A DNA stretch of 64,000 nt from Ostrinia nubilalis (Eukaryota; Arthropoda; Insecta; Lepidoptera; Crambidae), in NCBI RefSeq assembly GCF_963855985.1, contig NC_087111.1:9925001-9989000 (forward strand), read 5' to 3'. The position numbers and the translations under genes are program-made. Position 1 is the stretch's first letter, and the number at the start of each line of letters is the position of its first letter. The notes beneath the pieces were generated by a model, which worked only from the letters and a program-made list of their open reading frames with translations, did not search any database and was not told where the DNA came from. Shown here piece by piece: positions 21,401 through 32,135 of the stretch.

Positions 21401-24400
21401 GTACTGCCCAAAGTTAAAATAATTTGCTGATTTTCTGGGTTTTGTTTACTTAGTTGCTGTATAATTTATGTAAAAGTATTAAAAAATAAGAGAATTCATG
21501 AAAAAAATAACATTTTGTCGTTTTCTTTATTTTTTTTTAATTTCATTAGAAGTAACTTTTATTTTATTCATTAAAAAATGTTAAAAAAACCACGAAAATC
21601 AAGAAAATATGTGTGTTTAATTTTTTTACGACAGAAATATTGAAATAACTAAAGTATTACTGTGAAACTAAGTAATTTGAATATTTTTTTAAGCTTTGAC
21701 TTACCAATACCGTATTTAGCTCTACGGGGCAACATAAACTGAAAACAAAATGGATTTAATTTCCCACCTTTTTATAGCAACGTTGAATTAAGGTCATGAG
21801 TACTACAACAGTAAAAGTAACAGAGTAACAACAGTTAATGTTAGCAACGCGCAGTGACGCCTAGTTGGCTGGATAGTTTGCTCAATTTCAATATTTTTTT
21901 TTGTTGAGCTAACTTTAACTTCTTTAACTGATACTGCTGGTATAATAATAATGTAATATATCTTAAAACTTTCTAAATTCCTATTTTATTTCATGTTATA
22001 AACCTTAGCAAATCAGTGTAATTGCAAAGTTTTGTAGCAAAATTTTTACATTATTACAGATACACCAATTCAACCTGGTAAAATTATTACAATGTCAGTT
22101 ACACCAAAATTGTGAAGGAAATCTGAAAAGTTCACACCTGAAAATGTCCGTGTAATTGTAATTTTTTTAAAGCTAGAATTTTTTTACGTATACCATTCGA
22201 AAGAGCAGAAAAAACTAAGAAAAACTGTATATTTAACTCAAAAACCGTATTTTGTCAGTTACCCCAAGTGAACCTGCAACTGACGGTATATTCCACTTCA
22301 GACTATCTGTGTAAACTAAAGACACATCTAACTAAACCAGAAGTTCCAAAACTATTTCAAATTCAATAGCTAGAAACCACAGAGGAGCTGGCTATTTATC
22401 TCCAACTGCCGAAACAAAAAAATGCTGTTAAAATGGTTGTTATAGCGACAAAGATGGCAGTTAACTAGCCAAACGGACTTGGAACAGCCCCTACCCGCTA
22501 CCAACGTAGCAGAGCAGAAACTTTATGTTACAATACAAACAAACTGTTTACCTTTAAGTACACATTACCATTCGTAAGCCAAAAATTTTGGGATAGGAGT
22601 ATCAGAATATTCAAGTCAAGATCTATTTATTATATTGCTGGGACAGGCTCGTTGCCTGACTCCATTTCACGCATATTTAGAGCACCGAAGTAATAATACC
22701 CATGTTCACAGATTTGTAGAGATTATAATAATATCATTCATAAGATTTTGCACATCATAATACAATTTCCACCTAATAATTTCAGGAGTCTTGTTGAAAC
22801 CTCTTTCACTGATGATTCTTCATCATCGTGTATAGTTTCCACTGCAGGAGCACGACTTTCTAATTTACCAGAGGCAAATGGAGGATTTGGCCCGGGCCAA
22901 ACGGGATAAGGGGCTGATGTTCGTTAATAAATTTGTCCCTTCTTTTACGACGTCCACCAATAGATTCAAGGTCTAATATATTCCAAAATAAATTCTTCTT
23001 TGCCTGGCCGGCCTATTTCCATTTTATTTGGGGTCGGCCCTCCGCGTCATGCGTCTCCGTCCTAAGTCGTCTCTTTGTTGACTTGGACCTCTTTAAGGTC
23101 CTTATTTACTACGGACATCCATGTCCATGTGATTCGGGGTTTTCCTCGTCTTCGAGGTTAGTTCGAAACTCAGTGTCGCATTAGAAATTCACACACACAA
23201 AGAAATCAAAATATGCAATGTAAACTGTTTACATTATGACGTCGCTGCTGTCATCATTGCTTTCACGAGCAATATGTTCTGTTTTTGGCAATATTGCTGC
23301 GACACCGGCCCCGCCCCCTTGTCACATCTCCCTTTAGTTTCTGTGATCTGTGGATTTTCTGGTCATAAATGGTCGGGTGGTTCTAAAATGACCGACCGAA
23401 ATTACAAAACAACCATGTTATTTTCTATTCCAGCTGCCATCGGAGCCGTCATCGCTGGAACCATCTTGGCATGGACATCACCGGCGCTGCCGCAGCTGCA
23501 GCCTTACGTCCCGGTTAATGGGACAGACGCCACCATCCCAGCCCTGGCTAGGTCTGCGGAGGATTCAAATAACACTATCCTGATCAACTCTATAGGACAG
23601 CCTGCTGAATTTCTGTTGGATTCTAATGATAGTGAGTATATGTTTTGTAATAAAACCAATTTCGTTTCGAGTTCGTCAAAGCATAATTTCGTAAACAAAC
23701 CCAACCGTGACTATGATTCGGCGAAACGTTCTATCGGCGAAATGTGTGTCTATAAGCCATGGAAGTTACTGTAAGTATTGTATAAACAGCTTGACAGTAC
23801 TTTAATCTATGCAACAAATGAACTCTGTAATTCGTTAAAACAAAAGCCTTATAGTAGTCTGTAAATCTTCTGAACTGGCCGCGTGCCCGATGGCGCTCCC
23901 AACGTCTTAAGTCATCAAATCATTATTGATACATTCGCTCCGGTCGACATCACATGCTTGGATAAAGACCTATTGGATCATCAGACATTGTAGAACGTAG
24001 CTGAGTCATAGATAGTACTCGTAGAAGCACAAATAATAATAATACTAGTAGTAGAAGATATACCTACACCAAGAGAAGTTGTTAAACGACGTAGGTGTAG
24101 GTATTGGACCACGCGATCATTACGATGAAAATTGTTGAGGAAGTTAAACCAGGCCTGTTCATCTCCGCGAGTTTGCATCGAAAACAAAACACGCGCGACT
24201 ACCCCTCCTGAGATACCAAATCGACAGGACAATCACGAGCGAGTATTGACGCACGCACGTATTCTTCACCCATTTGCATTGTAAAGACAATAAACCATTA
24301 TGTAAAAACGGTGGTGCAATTAATACTGTGCAGTATTTTTTAACTGCCTGAATAATATTAGAAACACAAAATATAATTAATGCTTATTCATGTATTTCCT

Positions 24401-27400
24401 CCGCCATTTTTCGCAGTTTGGCACCTCACGTCACACATCATTTTACCGAAGTCAGCCCCACAGATATCCATATCTGTGGTCAGCCCTATGTCTTCGGCGC
24501 AGTACCGATCACTGACGTTTGTCAACAAAATGGTGCTCGACTCTTGAGACAAGCTAAATTACACCATATTGTTAACGACATTGAGCATACATTTTTTTAA
24601 ATACCTTCGCGAAGAAAATCTTCTGTACGAAGTACTTATTATTATTCTGTGGTTAAACTAATACGATGAGATGGAACTAGACTTATTCAATACCCCTATC
24701 AACCAGTTTAAAACAAAATTTAATAATCTTTTCTTTGTTAAATAGTAGTTTGAATTTCATAAATTATTAACATCGTTTTCTGTACGCGATAAAATTAATT
24801 AATTATCTAACTATAGGTGGAAACTTGTAGGTAAATATCACATTTAGCTGTACATTTTCCTAAGAAATGTAAAATAAAATAAAACAGTACCTTCCAAATT
24901 ATCAAAACTAGTACATAAAAACTTATGAACTACTTAGAAAATAGAAATCAAATAAAACGAACGAACAGCAGTGAAAAATTAAATGTAGGTAAGTAATGAT
25001 AGAAAATTGTTTTCATACAGTTCATGAAAGTGGCACCCTGCATTTGTTTAAAACCGCTTGTAACGAAAAATCTTTAACTTTTGAACCGTGCCCCTGGAAA
25101 AAATGTAAACCAATACGCAGCCTAGAGCCGCAAACTTGTTTATCCGGATTTGCTATTTACGATAATATGCGAAATAAAAATAAATTTCGCAGTCACACCC
25201 ACGGGGCACGTTCAAAACAATACGTATGGCTTTGGCTGCCTGCCAGAGCCCATCAGCTGATCTGACAACGTTATTTGTTATTTGCTTCAGTGACATGTGA
25301 GTGTAGGCTCGTTCTATGTAGCTGTTGTATTTAAGTGCCGAAGCATTACAGGAATAATAAATTAATAGTTTAAAAAACTAAAAACATGCTTTTCATTACT
25401 GAACGTCATCATCTAGTACTTAAAGTGCTCGAAAAGACAAATCAAATGAACCCAAACTCGATGCGATTCCGCCGTTTCGTTTCGGAGTGCCTATGTCCGT
25501 GTGCGTCAGAACCGCGGGTGGGGTATCATGAAATCGAATGAAACATATTCTGGTATTTAGTAGTGTTTTACTATTATTTGATAGCGAAGATAAAAATTTT
25601 AGTACTTATCTATAAACAAAATTAAACGAAAAACAAAGTTCCACCGCCAACCTGACGTCAGGATGGCGGGTGGGTAGTTGAACGGTGTACAATACTTAGA
25701 AACTGTAAATGCCAATTTTTAGTATCTCTTCATTAAATAAATAAAATAATGTTAATTCTTATCTACGCCTTTTTATTTACTTGTGAAATATAATTTTTTC
25801 AATGTCGGAAGCCATACAAATTTTTTTTTTGTTTAGATTCAAAAGTTCTCTGATTAAAACAGCATTAAACGATAAATGAGGTGCACTGATATTTAATACA
25901 TATCTACAAGTATTGCATAGTAGAGTAAAAAGATTTAGTAGTTCTACTAAATACAAGATGAAACGATTAACAAAGTCCGCCGCCGTCCATTCTGACATCA
26001 AGTTGGCGGGTGGAAATAAAACGGTGTAAAATGCATAAAGACTATAGATGTTAACTTATTATAATAGTCCTTTGGTAACTACTTACATTTATTTTAAAAT
26101 TATAACTTTTAACATCTTTAAATATTATTTATTTCATTATTTTTAATAACCATTCTGTGCGCCAAAATGTTAAGAGTCGCGGCTTAGATTAAATTATGGA
26201 TTGTAATTTGTACTTAAATATGACTAACTTGTTTTGTGAGCCTTAAATAAATAAATAATAAACCCTTGTTCCACATACTTTATGGAATGAGATCTAGTTG
26301 ACGGGAGGGATGATCGGGATCACATTCTTTATTAGCCATGGAACATTTCTCTCGACAGAGTAAGAGCAATGAGAATGAGAAAATGTTTAAAATTACTGCG
26401 TTTCATCTTTTTAAGCTATTATTTAGGTACTTACCTACTTACTAGTAAACATTTACATAGAAGTTCCTCAGAGCAGGGGGCGTAGTGTGAGTTTATGACA
26501 AACCCATTCGATGTCGACTGCAAAAGTAACAATAAACGTATGACAGCGAACCTAGCGGAAACTTCTTTGATGATCTAAAATCTTCTTTGATGTTAACTCA
26601 CACTAAGTCCTCAGATGAGAATTCCTATCAAGACTGTAAATTATAATAATAATAATAATAAGCCCCGCAGGGCAGCTTTGTGGCGAGCTGTTGGTGAGTA
26701 GCGACACCACGGGGCCAGTTGTTAATCCGAGTGCTCCCGAGAGTCGGTCAAGACCCTCGTCTTCGGCTTGCCGAAGTGGAATCCGAGAGGGTCTGCAGGA
26801 CTTTCACCTCTGGCTTGCCTTAACCGGCCGGCTAGAGTGGAGTCGCTAGAGCTATATGCTCCAGGGGTGGAAGTGTTAAAGGGCATAACGCCGCGAGTAA
26901 CTTCGGAGAAAGCGCAGCACACCTCTCTACACCCCTGAGCTGGCAGACGCCAATGTTGCCCCTCAGTCCGGTCTATACGACCCATGACGCCAGGGGGGGC
27001 CCATTTAGTCGCTGGCTAGTCACCGCCTGCCATTTTTTCAGTCCGAGACTATGAACCAGGCAGGTGTCCCGTAGTCTCCATCCATAGCCCAGTAACCAGT
27101 CCATCCATCCCTCATCCATAACCCTAGTCCATTCTCCAATAACTGCAATAGCTCCTGTGCACAGGCTGGGGCTGGTCTCTGGCTACATCCCATGATATAG
27201 TCAGAGACTAGATCCAGCATGTGCACCACTTTCACTTTTGTCGATTATTTTGCGCTTAAAACGGCCTCTACGTGTTGGATCTGTATCCCCACGCAAGCCT
27301 CATAAAGGACCGGGCCACTTTTGACCCGTGAGCTCCAAAGCGTACAAACATAATAATAATAAAATCGTTTATTACCAAAATATCATTACATATTTTCACA

Positions 27401-30400
27401 TAATAACGTTGGACTCCACACTAGGCAAGCCTGTGTCGTGGAGGCCAGGAGACAGTTTTACGATGTAGTAGGTACTTAAAACTAACAACAATATTAATGT
27501 ATGGATGCATAATCAGATGTTACAATCGATTATTGTGCTATGTTTTATTAGTATGATATAACATAAAGTACATAATAGTTAGTAACAATAAATATTTCAT
27601 GTTATAACATAATAGTTAGGAATATTGGCGGATATAATAATTTTATAGTTAACTTAGAGATGATTATGAATAAATTATGTAAATAGCAGTTGTTTTATTT
27701 AAATATTTATAAATTGAGAAACTTCTATGTAAATGTTTACTAGTAAGTAGGTAAGTACCTAAATAATAGATTAAAAAGATGAAACGCAGTAATTTAAAAC
27801 ATTTTCTCATTCTCATTGCTCTTACTCTGTCGAGAGAAATGTTCCATGGCTAATAAAGAATGTGATCCCGATCATCCCTCCAGTCTACTAGATCTCATTC
27901 CATAAAGTATGTGGAACAAGGGTTTATTATTTATTTATTTAAGGCTCACAAAACAAGTTAGTCATATTTAAGTACAAATTACAATCCATAATTTAATCTA
28001 AGCCGCGACTCTTAACATGTGGGCGCACAGAATGGTTATTAAAAATAATGAAATAAATAATATTTAAAGATGTTAAAAAGTTATTATTTTAAAATAAATG
28101 TAAGTAGTTACCAAAGGACTATTATAATAAGTTAACATCTATAGTCTTTATGCATTTTAAACCGTTTTATTTCCACCCGCCAACTTGATATCAGAATGGA
28201 CGGCGGCGGACTTTGTTAATCGTTTCATCTTGTATTTAGTAGAACTACTAAATCTTTTTACTCTACTATGCAATACTTGTAGATATGTATTAAATATCAG
28301 TGCACCTCATTTATCGTTTAATGCTGTTTTAATCAGAGAACTTTTGAATCTAAACAAAAAAAAAATTTGTATGGCTTCCGACATTGAAAAAATTATATTT
28401 CACAAGTAAATAAAAAGGCGTAGATAAGAATTAACATTATTTTATTTATTTAATGAAGAGATACTAAAAATTGGCATTTACAGTTTCTAAGTATTGTACA
28501 CCGTTCAACTACCCACCCGCCATCCTGACGTCAGGTTGGCGGTGGAACTTTGTTTTTCGTTTAATTTTGTTTATAGATTAGTACTAAAATTTTTATCTTC
28601 GCTATCAAATAATAGTAAAACACTACTAAATACCAGAATATGTTTCATTCGATTTCATGATACCCCACCCGCGGTTCTGACGCACACCCTATGTCCACCT
28701 TCCAGTCCCATCATCAGACCAGCTCGATGGTACCATAATATTGTATTATCATCCAATCTACACAATAATTGCCAAGTTTCATGATGATACAAGAATTAGA
28801 AGTGCGTGTAATTGAGGTTCTAAGATTCCATTTCATAGTTAGTTACATACACGACGACCTAATAAAAGCGTGTTAAAAAGGCACTAATTCTATTATTTAT
28901 ATCTTGAGCCAAAAGTAAGCGATAAATGGCAAAAATCCTTTACAACAGGGTATCTAAATCTATACTACTTTTAAAGTAACGCATTTTTATCCCGAATTAT
29001 GATTTTAAAAGATCAAATACAACAACACAGAGAAGTAGATTGACGACTTTCCTGAAAAAAGTGCCATAATTTGGATAGAGTTGCTAAAACTTGGCAAGTA
29101 GGTATTAAGATTATTTTCAAATGGTTCCGACTTTTGTGTTCCTCAGAATTTATTTACTGAAATAAAAGCCAGTCGAATATTATACAAATATCCGAATATT
29201 CTCTTCCAAATGCTAACAACCGCTTACCTTGTCGCTAGAAACGTAAAAGATAGTCCAGGATCGGGCTCAAAATATGCAATGAGGGCCATCGTTTTAGCGC
29301 TCACCAGTTAGCGCCAGTGTAGAGTAAGGTCCTGTCACTTGCTAGTAGCGAAGACAGTGGCACCAACTGGTGAGCGCGAAAGTGGTAGGAGGACTATCGC
29401 ATTTGCACTCATCAAGATGGCGCCACTGTAGAGTAAGGTCCTGTCAATCGCCAGGGGTGCCAACTGTTAAGTATAAAAACGATAGCCCTCATTGATGATG
29501 AATGCTATAAATCTTCCACAGTTTTAATCCTCTTATTGCTTTACAGGTGGGACAGTATCCTCAATACTGGCCATAGGTGCCCTCATCATCGCACTACCAG
29601 TGGGCTTCCTCGCCGAGAAGATCGGCAGGCGGCCAACTATCCTAATTCTGTCCATTCCATTCATGCTAAACTGGCTGCTCATCATCTTCGCCAATGGAGC
29701 CGGCATGCTGATCGCGGCCAGGGTTTTCGCTGGTCTTGGCACTGGTAAGTCGTAATGAAAATAAAATAATTGCAAAAGTATGCCTTGTTTTGAATCTGAA
29801 TGGTAATTACTGCGACAGAACCTTGGACCTCTGATTTACATGCAAACAATATGATAGGAAGTCTTACGCCCGTATTCACAAACGATGCTTGTTTAAGTGA
29901 AGCAGAAAATCCAACGCACAGCGTTGAATAGAGCTCTGTGATTGGATCGTGTGTCATCCTGTGCGTCCACGCGCACTGTGAGACCTCATAGTAATGTTTG
30001 TGAATACGGGCGTATGGCTTGGTTGCACCATCTTACTTTAACTTTGACAAACGTTAAAAAATTGACTAACTCCATACAAAACGCACCGGTTATCGTCATA
30101 GTTACCGTTAAAGTTAGGTGGTACACATGACAGATAGCTACGCGATTTACACAGAATCAGAGCGATTCCGTCTCTCAATTAGGGGCAACATAGCAAAATC
30201 AATTACGTACTTCCTGGAAGCTCTTCTTTTGTAGGAGATGGTTAAACTGCAGAATGTACCTAATTTTCATAATCCTTTCCAGGTGGTATCTGCGTGGCAG
30301 CACCCATGTACATCGGCGAGATAGCCGAGACCTCCATTCGAGGGTCCCTCGGGGCGTTCTTCCAGCTCTTCCTGACCGTGGGCATCCTGTTCACCTTCGT

Positions 30401-32135
30401 CGTGGGCGCCTATACCCACTGGCGGACGCTGTCCATCATATCTGCTGTGCTCCCGCCTCTCCTGGTTATAGTGTTCTGGTGAGTTCAGAGCTGTTTTCGG
30501 CACGGGAAGTTTTTCTGAGATTATGTTTTTCTAAATTCGTTCGTTCATTTCAGCCAAATGACGTCCACTGCTGGACAAAGATCTCCTCCAAAGATTTCTA
30601 CAACGACCGGTGCTGCGCCGCCCGTAGATATAGGCCTGTCCACACTACGTCCTCCGGCCCGTGGTCGCCACTCGAGAACTTTTCTGGCCCAGCGGCTATT
30701 AACTCTGCGACGATAATATTTTATGTGACATTCGTTGCTTGATAGTGATGGCGATCAGAATGTCTTGTATGAATTTGTAGCGATGAGTTCACATCAACGC
30801 GTCCTGTCATTGGTCGCAGCGATCTATGCACGCGCATTGATCACCATCGCCCATGCGATCTGCATTCTGCACGCGTTTGTTTAGTCGACGTTTTACAGTC
30901 CTCGTCCTTGATAGGATAAAAATAAGAAAACTAACATAAATAAGCAACAGAAAATAGTTTAATATTACGTCATGGGTTCCAGGTGGATGCCCGAAACTCC
31001 TCAATACTTGCTGGGCAAGAACCGGCGCCATGACGCGGAGAAGGCCCTTCGCTGGCTGCGGGGCCCGGACGCCGACATCTCTGCTGAGCTTGAGGATATG
31101 CAGAAAGACGTAAGTTCTTCTTAATCATCAATAATCTTTTGGGCTTTTTGTTTACATATTTTTTTAACTAAGAGCCGAGTCTTTAAGATTGGTGGTAAGT
31201 TGGACCGCCATACCACTTCTCATACTGTCGATATTGTTTCCAGTTTGAAGTAACATATTTGTTGAGTCCATTAGTCTACCCTGAACACTGAACCTATCTG
31301 CGAGCGAGAGGGGCACAAGCAGTTAACTGTCCACTTGTATATTTCTCTCTGTTTATATCTATGTCTTGCCTGCTTTTAAACCTTTCTTTCAAATAAATAG
31401 TTTTCTATTCTATTCTATCTTATCAGATTGTTCATCTTCTTGCAGATAGACAACGCGTCGCGGCAACAAGGCGGCATCCTCAGCATCGTGAAGAGTCGCG
31501 CGCCACGCAAGGCGCTCATCTGCTCACTGGGACTCATGTTCTTCCAGCAATTCAGCGGCATCAACGCCGTCATCTTCTACACCAACAACATCTTCCAATC
31601 CGCTGGCTCCAACATCGACCCTGCCATCGCCACTATCATCGTCGGCGTCGTGCAAACCCTCGCCACTTATGTCTCATCGCTCCTCATCGAACGCGCGGGA
31701 CGACGCATTCTCTTGCTCCAAAGCTGTGTGATTATGGGCATCTGTCTCGCCATCCTTGGGGTCTACTTCAAGTTGCAAGCGGGAGGCGTTGACGTGAGCT
31801 TTGTGGGCTGGGTGCCTCTCGTCTGCCTCGTCCTTTTCATTATTTCCTTCTCGATGGGCTTCGGTCCGATCCCCTGGATGATGATGGCTGAACTCTTCAC
31901 GGGGGAACTCCGCGGCGCGGCGTCAGGACTGAGTGTAGTCATCAACTGGTTCCTCGTGTTCCTTGTGACGATGTGCTTCCCTCTGATGAAGGCTGCCATT
32001 GGTATTCACACCTGCTTCTGGTTCTTCGGGTGCTTTATGTTTCTTTGCATCTTCTTTGTGTTCTTTTTGATTCCGGAGACGAAGGGTAAGACGGTGACGC
32101 AAATTCAATCGATCCTGGCCGGTAAGAGGTTGTAA
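18378..32135 (+). CDS. Facilitated trehalose/sugar transporter, Tret1-like (MFS), six coding exons
   Basis: Plasma-membrane solute carrier of the MFS sugar-porter family; Tret1-type members carry trehalose or glucose between hemolymph and cells. Coding exons are 18378-18465, 23434-23631, 29547-29744, 30283-30478, 30983-31109 and 31446-32135, all with AG acceptors and GT donors. Phases match at every join, giving 1497 nt and 498 residues, the usual family length. Visible motifs are GRR after TM2 (122-124), R154 to R181 with PMYIGE (sugar-transporter signature 2), PETP (230-233), QQFSGIN (303-309), ERAGRR (351-356), GPIPW (409-413) and PETKGK (479-484). Odd points are a ~50-residue loop between TM1 and TM2 with sequons at N58 and N75, and two ~5-6-kb introns full of repeats. 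No frameshift or stop is seen. Substrate is inferred from family only. The start is the first ATG after an AG acceptor at 18354-18355, so an upstream non-coding exon is expected. Confidence 0.9.
18505..18705. repeat. Hairpin MITE in transporter intron 1
   Basis: Inverted arms at about 18511-18556 and 18637-18696 share 'cacctggattt' and 'gcgacactttggt'. Several copies of GGTGATCAAA also occur within it. No clear target duplication. Confidence 0.65.
18706..19619. other. Intron 1 spacer
   Basis: It contains a possible short SINE-body scrap at 18753-18790 ('cggggaagctcttagtctg') and a small GC-rich inverted repeat at 19104-19182 ('tatcaaggaca' / 'tgtccttgaca'). No exon is recognised. Confidence 0.4.
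19620..19807 (+). repeat. Dispersed repeat, copy 2 of 2
   Basis: Matches 8526-8705 over nearly its whole length, ending 'caatcatccatgtatacgag'. Confidence 0.8.
19915..20075 (-). mobile_element. RTE-type LINE 3' end (minus)
   Basis: The minus strand reads DWRPHKGSGKALDAG in one frame and the RTE tail around 'gaggcctatgttcaaatgg', ending in an ATG-rich tail at 19917-19932. Degenerate; in transporter intron 1. Confidence 0.7.
20134..20260. mobile_element. MITE with TTTATTAATAAAAA ends
   Basis: 'cccctttattaataaaaat' plus 'tacacc' on the left is mirrored by 'ggtgtaactttttattaat' plus 'aaggggg' on the right. About 127 bp. Confidence 0.7.
20385..20570 (-). mobile_element. LINE 3' end, second family, with (GAA)n tail
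   Basis: The minus strand reads GRAPTRWSDAVRKMVGG, then LHRAVHTAYDRSLWRN and CGRDPHQ before a stop and a (GAA)n microsatellite. The layout resembles non-LTR retrotransposon ends, but the sequence differs from the RTE copies. A second copy is at 45075-45170 (plus). Confidence 0.75.
20586..20848 (+). repeat. Tandem duplication, ~131-bp unit x2
   Basis: 'aaccagatctgaggctggtgg' occurs in both units, and both end 'ttggagccgggtaccatt'. The units differ at several sites. Confidence 0.85.
21105..22286. mobile_element. Element D: TA-flanked TIR transposon with GTTACACCAA repeats
   Basis: Near-perfect TIRs of about 45 bp begin TCGTCAGTTGCAGG on the left and CCGTCAGTTGCAGG read inward from the right, with TA at 21103-21104 and 22287-22288. 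Inner copies of GTTACACCAA or TTGGTGTAA-like words lie near 21315, 21346, 21391, 22067 and 22097. No coding frame of note. It sits in transporter intron 1. Confidence 0.8.
22378..22505 (-). mobile_element. Diverged SINE body fragment
   Basis: 'agaggagctggctattta', 'aatgctgtta' and 'ggacttggaacagcccctac' match the SINE body at 33-358. The tRNA-like head is absent. Confidence 0.65.
22835..23180. repeat. Repeat fragments in transporter intron 1
   Basis: 'tccactgcaggagcacga' with 'cagaggcaaatg' recurs at 35320-35370. From about 23010, 'ttatttggggtcggccctcc' resembles a widespread insect LINE or SINE tail. Family uncertain. Confidence 0.45.
23434..23631 (+). CDS. Transporter exon 2 (TM1 and first extracellular loop)
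   Basis: Residues 30-95. It encodes the end of TM1 (GAVIAGTILAWTSPALPQL) and a long polar loop with sequons NGT and NNT. The acceptor is ttctattccag and the donor GTGAGT. The frame stays open upstream to 23274, but that is intron read-through: the join to 18378-18465 gives a normal TM1. Confidence 0.85.
23632..25489. other. Transporter intron 2, left part
   Basis: AT-rich. Open frames at 24418-24600 and 24996-25265 have no recognisable similarity or splice context and are probably chance. Confidence 0.4.
25499..28687. mobile_element. Fold-back transposon with ~970-bp TIRs and 9-bp target duplication
   Basis: Outer tips GTGTGCGTCAGAACC (from 25499) and its complement (to 28687) are flanked by direct copies of CCTATGTCC (25490-25498 and 28688-28696). 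The arms run to about 26468 and from about 27719 and differ at only a few percent of sites, including inside the mirrored 74-codon frames (26001-25777 minus, 28185-28409 plus). Each arm holds two copies of a GGCGGGTGG...AACGGT word pair. A 9-bp duplication with long TIRs is typical of Mutator-like elements; no transposase is present, so it is non-autonomous. The spacer holds a TAA-flanked GC-rich insert. It lies within transporter intron 2. Confidence 0.85.
26643..27362. mobile_element. GC-rich insert between (TAA)n tracts
   Basis: It starts after (AAT)n at 26644-26661 and ends at (AAT)n at 27351-27361. It is much richer in GC than its surroundings and has no long coding frame. Insertion into TAA repeats is known for Dong (R4-clade) LINEs of silkmoth, so an untranslated end of such a LINE is possible. 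The identity is inference. Confidence 0.4.
28697..29276. other. Transporter intron 2, right part
   Basis: AT-rich with no exon or repeat recognised. Confidence 0.4.
29277..29494. mobile_element. MITE with CAATGAGGGC ends
   Basis: CAATGAGGGCCATCGTTTT is mirrored at the right as AAAACGATAGCCCTCATTG. The words 'gtagagtaaggtcctgtca' occur twice inside. ATG flanks both sides and may be the duplication. Confidence 0.7.
29547..29744 (+). CDS. Transporter exon 3 (TM2-TM4 region)
   Basis: Residues 96-161. It contains PVGFLAEKIGRRPTIL, the GRR loop between TM2 and TM3, then a hydrophobic segment and ARVFAGLGTG, the start of sugar-transporter signature 2. The donor is GTAAGT. The last base begins the Gly162 codon. 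Confidence 0.9.
29867..30012. mobile_element. MITE with CGCCCGTATTCACAAAC ends, copy 1
   Basis: A perfect 17-bp inverted end pair flanked by TA (29865-29866, 30013-30014), in transporter intron 3. Copy 2 is at 51491-51627. Confidence 0.85.
30016..30128. mobile_element. Harbinger-like MITE, copy 3
   Basis: 'ggttgcaccatcttacttta' on the left and 'gttaaagttaggtggta' on the right match the copies at 13409 and 15460. It lies just next to the MITE at 29867. Confidence 0.7.
30283..30478 (+). CDS. Transporter exon 4 (signature 2, TM5-TM6)
   Basis: Residues 162-226. GICVAAPMYIGEIAETSIRG completes signature 2, followed by QLFLTVGILFTFVVGAY. The acceptor is cctttccag and the donor GTGAGT. The final TG joins G of the next exon as Trp227. 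Confidence 0.9.
30547..30720 (-). mobile_element. RTE-type LINE 3' end (minus) in transporter intron 4
   Basis: The minus strand shows the RTE tail around 'tttgtccagcagtggacgtc' and the upstream 'ctcgagtggcgaccacgg'. Degenerate. Confidence 0.75.
30983..31109 (+). CDS. Transporter exon 5 (start of central loop)
   Basis: Residues 227-269. WMPETPQYLLGKNRRHDAEK, the PESP-like motif after TM6, then ALRWLRG and an acidic stretch ending EDMQKD. The donor is GTAAGT, phase 0. Confidence 0.9.
31446..32135 (+). CDS. Transporter exon 6 (TM7-TM12, stop)
   Basis: Residues 270-498, half of the protein in one exon. It carries QQFSGINAVIFY in TM7, ERAGRR, GFGPIPWMMMAELF in TM10 and the terminal PETKGK. The stop TAA is at 32133-32135. 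The open frame reaches back to 31428, but the acceptor cttcttgcag ends at 31445. Confidence 0.92.
   Translation: MDNASRQQGGILSIVKSRAPRKALICSLGLMFFQQFSGINAVIFYTNNIFQSAGSNIDPAIATIIVGVVQTLATYVSSLLIERAGRRILLLQSCVIMGICLAILGVYFKLQAGGVDVSFVGWVPLVCLVLFIISFSMGFGPIPWMMMAELFTGELRGAASGLSVVINWFLVFLVTMCFPLMKAAIGIHTCFWFFGCFMFLCIFFVFFLIPETKGKTVTQIQSILAGKRL

Noticed and set aside
23274..23774. 166-residue open frame as a stand-alone gene
   Set aside because: Its middle is transporter exon 2; the ends run into introns past a good acceptor (23433) and donor (23632).
24996..25265. 89-residue frame in transporter intron 2
   Set aside because: No recognisable motif or splice context; base composition like the surrounding intron.
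25777..28409. Mirrored 74-residue frames as a gene pair
   Set aside because: They are mirror images in the arms of a fold-back element; no homology or splice signals support coding.
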